A stretch of 24,090 nt of DNA from JBASNZ01 sp049657775 (GTDB lineage Bacteria; Actinomycetota; Coriobacteriia; Anaerosomatales; Anaerosomataceae). The translations under genes were made by a program, and so were the position numbers. Shown in pieces: positions 20,664 to 24,090 of the stretch. The notes below the pieces were generated by a model. The model was not told the DNA's origin. It ran no database searches and was given only the letters and a program-made list of their open reading frames with translations. The stretch is taken from NCBI GenBank assembly GCA_049657775.1, contig JBASNZ010000067.1:1-24090 (forward strand), written 5' to 3'. The stretch's first letter is position 1, and every line of letters begins with the position of its first letter.

Positions 20664-22049
20664 ATGGCAGCCAGCGGGCACAGCCCGGCGGATCGCGTTC
20701 CGCCACATAACCTGGAGGCCGAGCAGTCACTGCTCGGTTCCATGTTCCTGTCGTCCGAGGCCGTGGAAGTCGGACTGGACGTTGTCTCACCCGACGACTT
20801 CTACCGCGCCGCCCACGCCAAGATCTATACAGCCATACGCGACCTGTATACGCGCGGCGAGCCCGTGGACCAGATCACCGTCGCCGACCGGCTGGAATCG
20901 GTCGGCCAGCTCGACCAGGCCGGCGGCAAGCCATACCTGCTCGACATCACCGGCATGGTTCCCACCGCCGCCAACGCGTCGTACTATGCCGAGATCGTCA
21001 AGCGCACGTCGGTGCTGCGGCAGCTCATCTCGGCCGGTACCGACATCGTCACGCTTGGCTACGACAGCGTCGAGGACCTTGACGCTGCCATCGAGCAGGC
21101 CGAGAAGACCGTCTTCGACGTCACCAATAAGCGCGTCTCCAGCAACTTCCGCACGCTCAACGAACTCATGACGGTCGGCTTCGAGCAGATCGAGCAGCTC
21201 TACGACCGCAAAGAGCACATCACCGGCGTCCCCACCGGGTTCCCGGACCTGGATGCGATCCTCGCCGGGCTCCATGCCGGCGACCTCATCATCCTTGCGG
21301 CGCGCCCATCGGTGGGTAAGACCGCCTTCGCGCTCAACATCGCGGTGGAGGCGGCAAAGAAGCAGTTCCCCGTGGCCGTCTTCAGCCTGGAGATGTCGAG
21401 CGAACAGCTCGTCCAGCGCATTCTGTGCGCCGAGGCGCGCATCGACTCGCAGCGACTTCGTACGGGCTACCTCAACGAGAACGACTGGCCGCAGATCATG
21501 CAGGCGATGGGTCGCATGAACGACGCGCCGCTGTGGGTGGACGATACGCCGTCCATCTCCATCATCGAGGTGCGCGCCAAGGCCCGCCGGCTGTTCCGCG
21601 ACAAGAAGCAGGGACTCATCATCATCGACTACCTGCAGCTGATGCAGCCGCAGAACAGGCGTTCGGAGAACCGCCAGGTCGAGATCGCGGACATCTCCCG
21701 TGGTCTCAAGATCCTGGCCAAGGAGCTTCAGGTGCCGATCGTCGCGCTCTCGCAGCTCTCGCGTGCGGTCGAGCAGCGCACCTCCAAGCGCCCCATGCTG
21801 TCTGACCTTCGTGAATCGGGCGCCATCGAACAAGACGCAGACGTCGTCATGTTCATCCACCGCGACACGATCGGGGCGGGTCGCACCACCACGGACGACT
21901 ACGGCAATGAGAAGCCGTCCGGGATGCCCTCAAAGGGTGAGGCCGAGATCATCGTTGCCAAACACCGCAACGGCCCTGTGGACAGCTGCTTCGTGGCGTA
22001 TCTCGACCGGTACACCAAGTTCGTGCCGCTTGCCAAGAACGTTCCGTAG
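20664..22049 (+). CDS. dnaB: Replicative DNA helicase DnaB
   Basis: A 461-residue hexameric helicase with an N-terminal DnaB domain (PPHNLEAEQSLLGSMFLSSE) and a RecA-type ATPase core. Walker A is ARPSVGKTAFALN with Lys219, Walker B is IIIDYLQLM, and the later LSQLSRAVEQRTSKRPMLSD and LRESGAIEQDADVV motifs are intact. No intein is inserted. ATG 20664 is chosen since AGGAG at 20654-20658 is five bases away; an in-frame ATG at 20649 lacks a site. It follows rplI by 72 bases, the conserved rplI-dnaB order. Confidence 0.98.
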   Translation: MAASGHSPADRVPPHNLEAEQSLLGSMFLSSEAVEVGLDVVSPDDFYRAAHAKIYTAIRDLYTRGEPVDQITVADRLESVGQLDQAGGKPYLLDITGMVPTAANASYYAEIVKRTSVLRQLISAGTDIVTLGYDSVEDLDAAIEQAEKTVFDVTNKRVSSNFRTLNELMTVGFEQIEQLYDRKEHITGVPTGFPDLDAILAGLHAGDLIILAARPSVGKTAFALNIAVEAAKKQFPVAVFSLEMSSEQLVQRILCAEARIDSQRLRTGYLNENDWPQIMQAMGRMNDAPLWVDDTPSISIIEVRAKARRLFRDKKQGLIIIDYLQLMQPQNRRSENRQVEIADISRGLKILAKELQVPIVALSQLSRAVEQRTSKRPMLSDLRESGAIEQDADVVMFIHRDTIGAGRTTTDDYGNEKPSGMPSKGEAEIIVAKHRNGPVDSCFVAYLDRYTKFVPLAKNVP

Positions 22050-22097
22050 GCCGGTCACACGACACTCTGTCGGCACGCTCGCGCGTTCGTAGCCTTG

Positions 22098-22117
22098 GCG
22101 CACCCCGCCGGGTGCGC
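22098..22117. terminator. Bidirectional hairpin between dnaB and the glutaredoxin gene
   Basis: GCGCACCC (22098-22105) and GGGTGCGC (22110-22117) form a perfect 8-bp stem around CGCC, between the convergent 3' ends of dnaB and the glutaredoxin gene. It has no U tract on either side but its place suits termination from both. Confidence 0.55.
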
Positions 22118-22119
22118 GC

Positions 22120-22362
22120 TTACGCCTTGCGAAGCTTTTCGAACTCTCCGGGATGCCAGCCCACCATCGCGCTTTCACCCACGAGTATCACCGGCACGCC
22201 GTACTGTCCGGTCATGGCCACCATCTTCTGCAGCCCCGCGTGGTCCTTCGAGACGTCCACGTCCTTGAACTCGATGTTGTTCTCAGCGAAGTACCTCTTC
22301 GCGTATGTGCAGTACGGTCAAGTGGGCGTGGTGTAAATGGTTACGCGCTTTGGTTCTGCCAC
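22120..22362 (-). CDS. Putative selenocysteine-containing glutaredoxin (UPYC active site)
   Basis: Reading GTG 22362 to TAA 22120 gives 80 residues with one in-frame TGA at codon 15 (22320 to 22318). Before it the protein reads VAEPKRVTIYTTPT and after it PYCTYAKRYFAENNIEF, so the TGA falls exactly on the first Cys of the TPTCPYC glutaredoxin active site. The rest of the thioredoxin fold is intact: cis-Pro motif YGVPVILVGE and GWHPGEFEKLRKA. GGAGG lies six bases before the GTG. A hairpin suitable as a bacterial SECIS begins 15 bases after the TGA. I read the TGA as selenocysteine, giving a UxxC redox centre. A nonsense mutation is less likely because substitution occurs precisely at the catalytic Cys and the downstream frame is clean. 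Size resembles NrdH-like glutaredoxins; partner unknown. Confidence 0.85.
22286..22302 (-). other. Candidate bacterial SECIS hairpin in the glutaredoxin mRNA
   Basis: On the minus strand GCGAAG and CTTCGC form a perfect 6-bp stem around AGGTA. The stem starts 15 bases after the UGA and the loop is about 21 bases after it. The AGGU in the loop matches the apical loop of the E. coli fdhF SECIS, where a GU in a small loop contacts SelB. Confidence 0.7.
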
Positions 22363-22496
22363 GGGACACCTCCAGATTCGGGACACCTTGTTCGTTTCCG
22401 GGCGAACGACTTGCGAAACAGGCTCCTGTCGCGTGCACGCCATCTCGTGGTATGAACCGTACGGGTGTGTTCCGTTCCACAACCGAGAGGACTGCA

Positions 22497-23882
22497 GTGA
22501 CCCGGGAGAGATTTGACGTCGTCATCGTTGGCGCGGGGCCTGCGGGCATCTTCGCCGCGATCGAACTCGTACGCTCGGGTCGTGTAGGCCGGATCCTCAT
22601 CGCCGAGCGCGGCAAGTCCATTCCCAAGCGAAAGTGCCCCGCGCGTCAGACCAACTGCATCGGGTGCGAGACGTGTTCGATCATGACCGGGTGGGGCGGC
22701 GCGGGCGCGTTCTCCGACGGGAAGCTGACGCTCTCCACGGACGTCGGCGGATGGCTCGGGGAGTTTGTGGGCATCGAAGCCCTGGGGCGTCTCATCGAGG
22801 ATGCGGATCGTCTCTGGCTGGAATTCGGTGCTACGACCGAGGTGCACGGCCCCGACGCCGCGACCGCGGAGCGGCTCATGCACGCCGCGACACTGGCGGA
22901 GATGCGCCTGGTACCTATGCGCATCCGGCACATCGGCACTGATCGCTCTCCCGCCGTGCTGCAGGCGATGCACGACTACCTCAAGAACGCGGGTGTCGAG
23001 ATCCGACTCAACTGCGAGGTCTCGCGGATCGTCTCGGACGCGGGCCATGTTTCAGGCGTGGAGTTCACCGACGGCACGAGTGTGCTGGCAGACACCATCA
23101 TCACGGCGCCCGGCAGGGACGGCGCCGACTGGCTTGCCGAGCAGGCGAGCGCCCTGGGCATCGGCCTCATGAACAACGCGGTCGACATCGGCGTGCGCGT
23201 AGAGGTTCCAGCGCCGGTCATGGAGCCTTTGACCGACAGTCTCTACGAGGCCAAGCTCATCTCGTACTCCAAGCGGTTCGGCGACCAGGTGCGGACGTTC
23301 TGCATGAACCCGTACGGCGAGGTAACCACCGAATCGTACGGGGACATCGTTACCGTCAACGGCCACTCCTTTGCCGAGGAGAAGACCGAGAACACCAACT
23401 TCGCGGTACTCGTGAGCCAGTCGTTCACCGAGCCGTTCCACGAGCCGATCACGTACGGTCACTCGATCGCGCGACTGGCGAACCTGCTTGGCGAGGGCAT
23501 CATCGTGCAGCGGCTGGGCGACCTGCGCGCGGGTCGTCGTTCCACCGCGAAGCGCATATCGGAGTCCGTTGTCGTGCCGTCTATGCCAAGTGCCACGCCG
23601 GGCGACCTGTCGTTCGTGCTGCCGTACCGGCACCTCTCGGACATACTCGAATTCCTCGAGGCGATGGACACACTCGTGCCCGGTGTCGCGGCCGACGGGA
23701 CGCTGCTCTACGGCATCGAGGTCAAGTTCTACTCATCGCGCCTGGAGCTCGACGAGTCGCTGCAAACGCAGGTCGCGGGCCTGTACGCCATCGGTGACGG
23801 CGCCGGGGTCACGCGCGGGCTTATACAGTCAAGCGCGAGCGGACTTGTGGCGGCGCGAGCGGTGCTCCGGACGTCGCGCTAA
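22497..23882 (+). CDS. FAD-dependent dehydrogenase (COG2509-type)
   Basis: A 461-residue flavoprotein with an N-terminal dinucleotide-binding motif (FDVVIVGAGPAGIFAAIELV). It is followed by a cysteine cluster (CPARQTNCIGCETCS) and GWGGAGAFSDGKL, both typical of the uncharacterised FAD-dependent dehydrogenases in COG2509. A second FAD motif near the C-terminus (GLYAIGDGAGVTRGLIQSSA) completes the fold. Substrate is unknown. GTG 22497 is the start: GAGAGG lies six bases upstream and the fold begins six codons later; in-frame upstream codons are not supported. It is divergent from the glutaredoxin gene (135 bases apart), so a redox link is possible. Its stop overlaps the convergent TetR-like gene. 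Confidence 0.85.
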   Translation: MTRERFDVVIVGAGPAGIFAAIELVRSGRVGRILIAERGKSIPKRKCPARQTNCIGCETCSIMTGWGGAGAFSDGKLTLSTDVGGWLGEFVGIEALGRLIEDADRLWLEFGATTEVHGPDAATAERLMHAATLAEMRLVPMRIRHIGTDRSPAVLQAMHDYLKNAGVEIRLNCEVSRIVSDAGHVSGVEFTDGTSVLADTIITAPGRDGADWLAEQASALGIGLMNNAVDIGVRVEVPAPVMEPLTDSLYEAKLISYSKRFGDQVRTFCMNPYGEVTTESYGDIVTVNGHSFAEEKTENTNFAVLVSQSFTEPFHEPITYGHSIARLANLLGEGIIVQRLGDLRAGRRSTAKRISESVVVPSMPSATPGDLSFVLPYRHLSDILEFLEAMDTLVPGVAADGTLLYGIEVKFYSSRLELDESLQTQVAGLYAIGDGAGVTRGLIQSSASGLVAARAVLRTSR

Positions 23883-24090
23883 CGCTGCCAGCCGATCACG
23901 TGCATGACTGCCTCGGCTAGCGGGAGCGGCTGGTCCTCGAACACGAACGACGTGATGAAGTGCCCGACGAACACGCTGATGAGGGTGCGCACACGCAGGG
24001 CTGGGTCGAGATCGCCGAAACGTGGAAGGACGGTACAACTCGGGAGACCTCAAGAACACGTCGCCCATGGCGTTCACGATCAAGGCGACC
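23879..24090 (-). pseudogene. TetR-like regulator C-terminal part, apparently frameshifted and cut by the window edge
   Basis: On the minus strand one frame reads NAMGDVFLRSPELY from the right edge, and the next frame (+1) continues VLPRFGDLDPALRVRTLISV to a TAG at 23881-23879. The two pieces join naturally if one C is removed near 24031-24034. The second piece resembles the C-terminal helices of TetR-family regulators. The frameshift could be a real mutation or a sequence error. The DNA-binding half lies outside the window. Its stop codon overlaps that of the FAD-dependent dehydrogenase. Confidence 0.5.

Noticed and set aside
22381..22410. GTTCG-N8-CGAAC inverted repeat as a second LexA box
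   Set aside because: The spacing is eight rather than four bases and the arms face in the opposite order, so it does not match the SOS consensus.
22452..22496. ATG 22452 as start of the FAD-dependent dehydrogenase
   Set aside because: No ribosome-binding site precedes it, while GTG 22497 has GAGAGG six bases upstream and sits just before the FAD-binding motif.

Overview
The window looks like a chromosomal segment of a high-GC anaerobic actinomycete, most probably a Coriobacteriia-type lineage. The inference rests on adjacent pafB and pafC WYL regulators, strong GGAGG ribosome-binding sites with frequent GTG and TTG starts, an actinobacterial-type LexA box, an actinobacterial DUF5679 zinc ribbon, and an anaerobic nitrosative-stress cluster built on the hybrid cluster protein. 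No transposase, integrase, CRISPR array or phage gene is visible.

Layout. 1-1369 (minus): pafC (cut by the window edge) and pafB, overlapping. 1370-1728: a divergent intergenic region with unusually strong RNA hairpins. 1729-4990 (plus): a histidine-kinase-like protein that has lost its phospho-acceptor histidine, a single-pass alanine-rich helical protein, and a multi-pass membrane protein whose best start codon is followed five codons later by an in-frame TGA. 4970-8319: a Crp/Fnr regulator (probable HcpR), a TTGAC-N4-GTCAA operator, and a YgbA-type cysteine-rich protein, a ferredoxin and Hcp. A Cys/His-rich micro-ORF may follow hcp. 8539-12504: an M28-type peptidase with inserted membrane helices and acidic linker, a membrane GGDEF protein, a DUF1461 membrane protein and a 48-residue zinc ribbon. 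12728-16373: a K+ uptake operon trkA-trkA-(49-residue membrane protein)-trkH-lipoprotein. 16375-16520: tRNA-Gly(CCC) with its own promoter and terminator. 16567-17630: an M23 peptidase behind a perfect LexA-type box. 17670-22049: rpsF-ssb-rpsR-DUF2232-rplI-dnaB. 22120-22362 (minus): a glutaredoxin whose first active-site cysteine codon is TGA, with a selenocysteine-insertion hairpin at the right distance. 22497-23882: an FAD-dependent dehydrogenase, converging on a partial, apparently frameshifted TetR-like gene at the right edge.

Functional picture. Conserved housekeeping genes (S6/SSB/S18/L9/DnaB, tRNA, Trk) are interleaved with redox and stress functions: nitric oxide/hydroxylamine detoxification, a putative seleno-glutaredoxin, and a cell-wall peptidase that may respond to DNA damage. 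The most notable observation is the glutaredoxin reading TPT-U-PYC, which automatic gene calling would miss or truncate.
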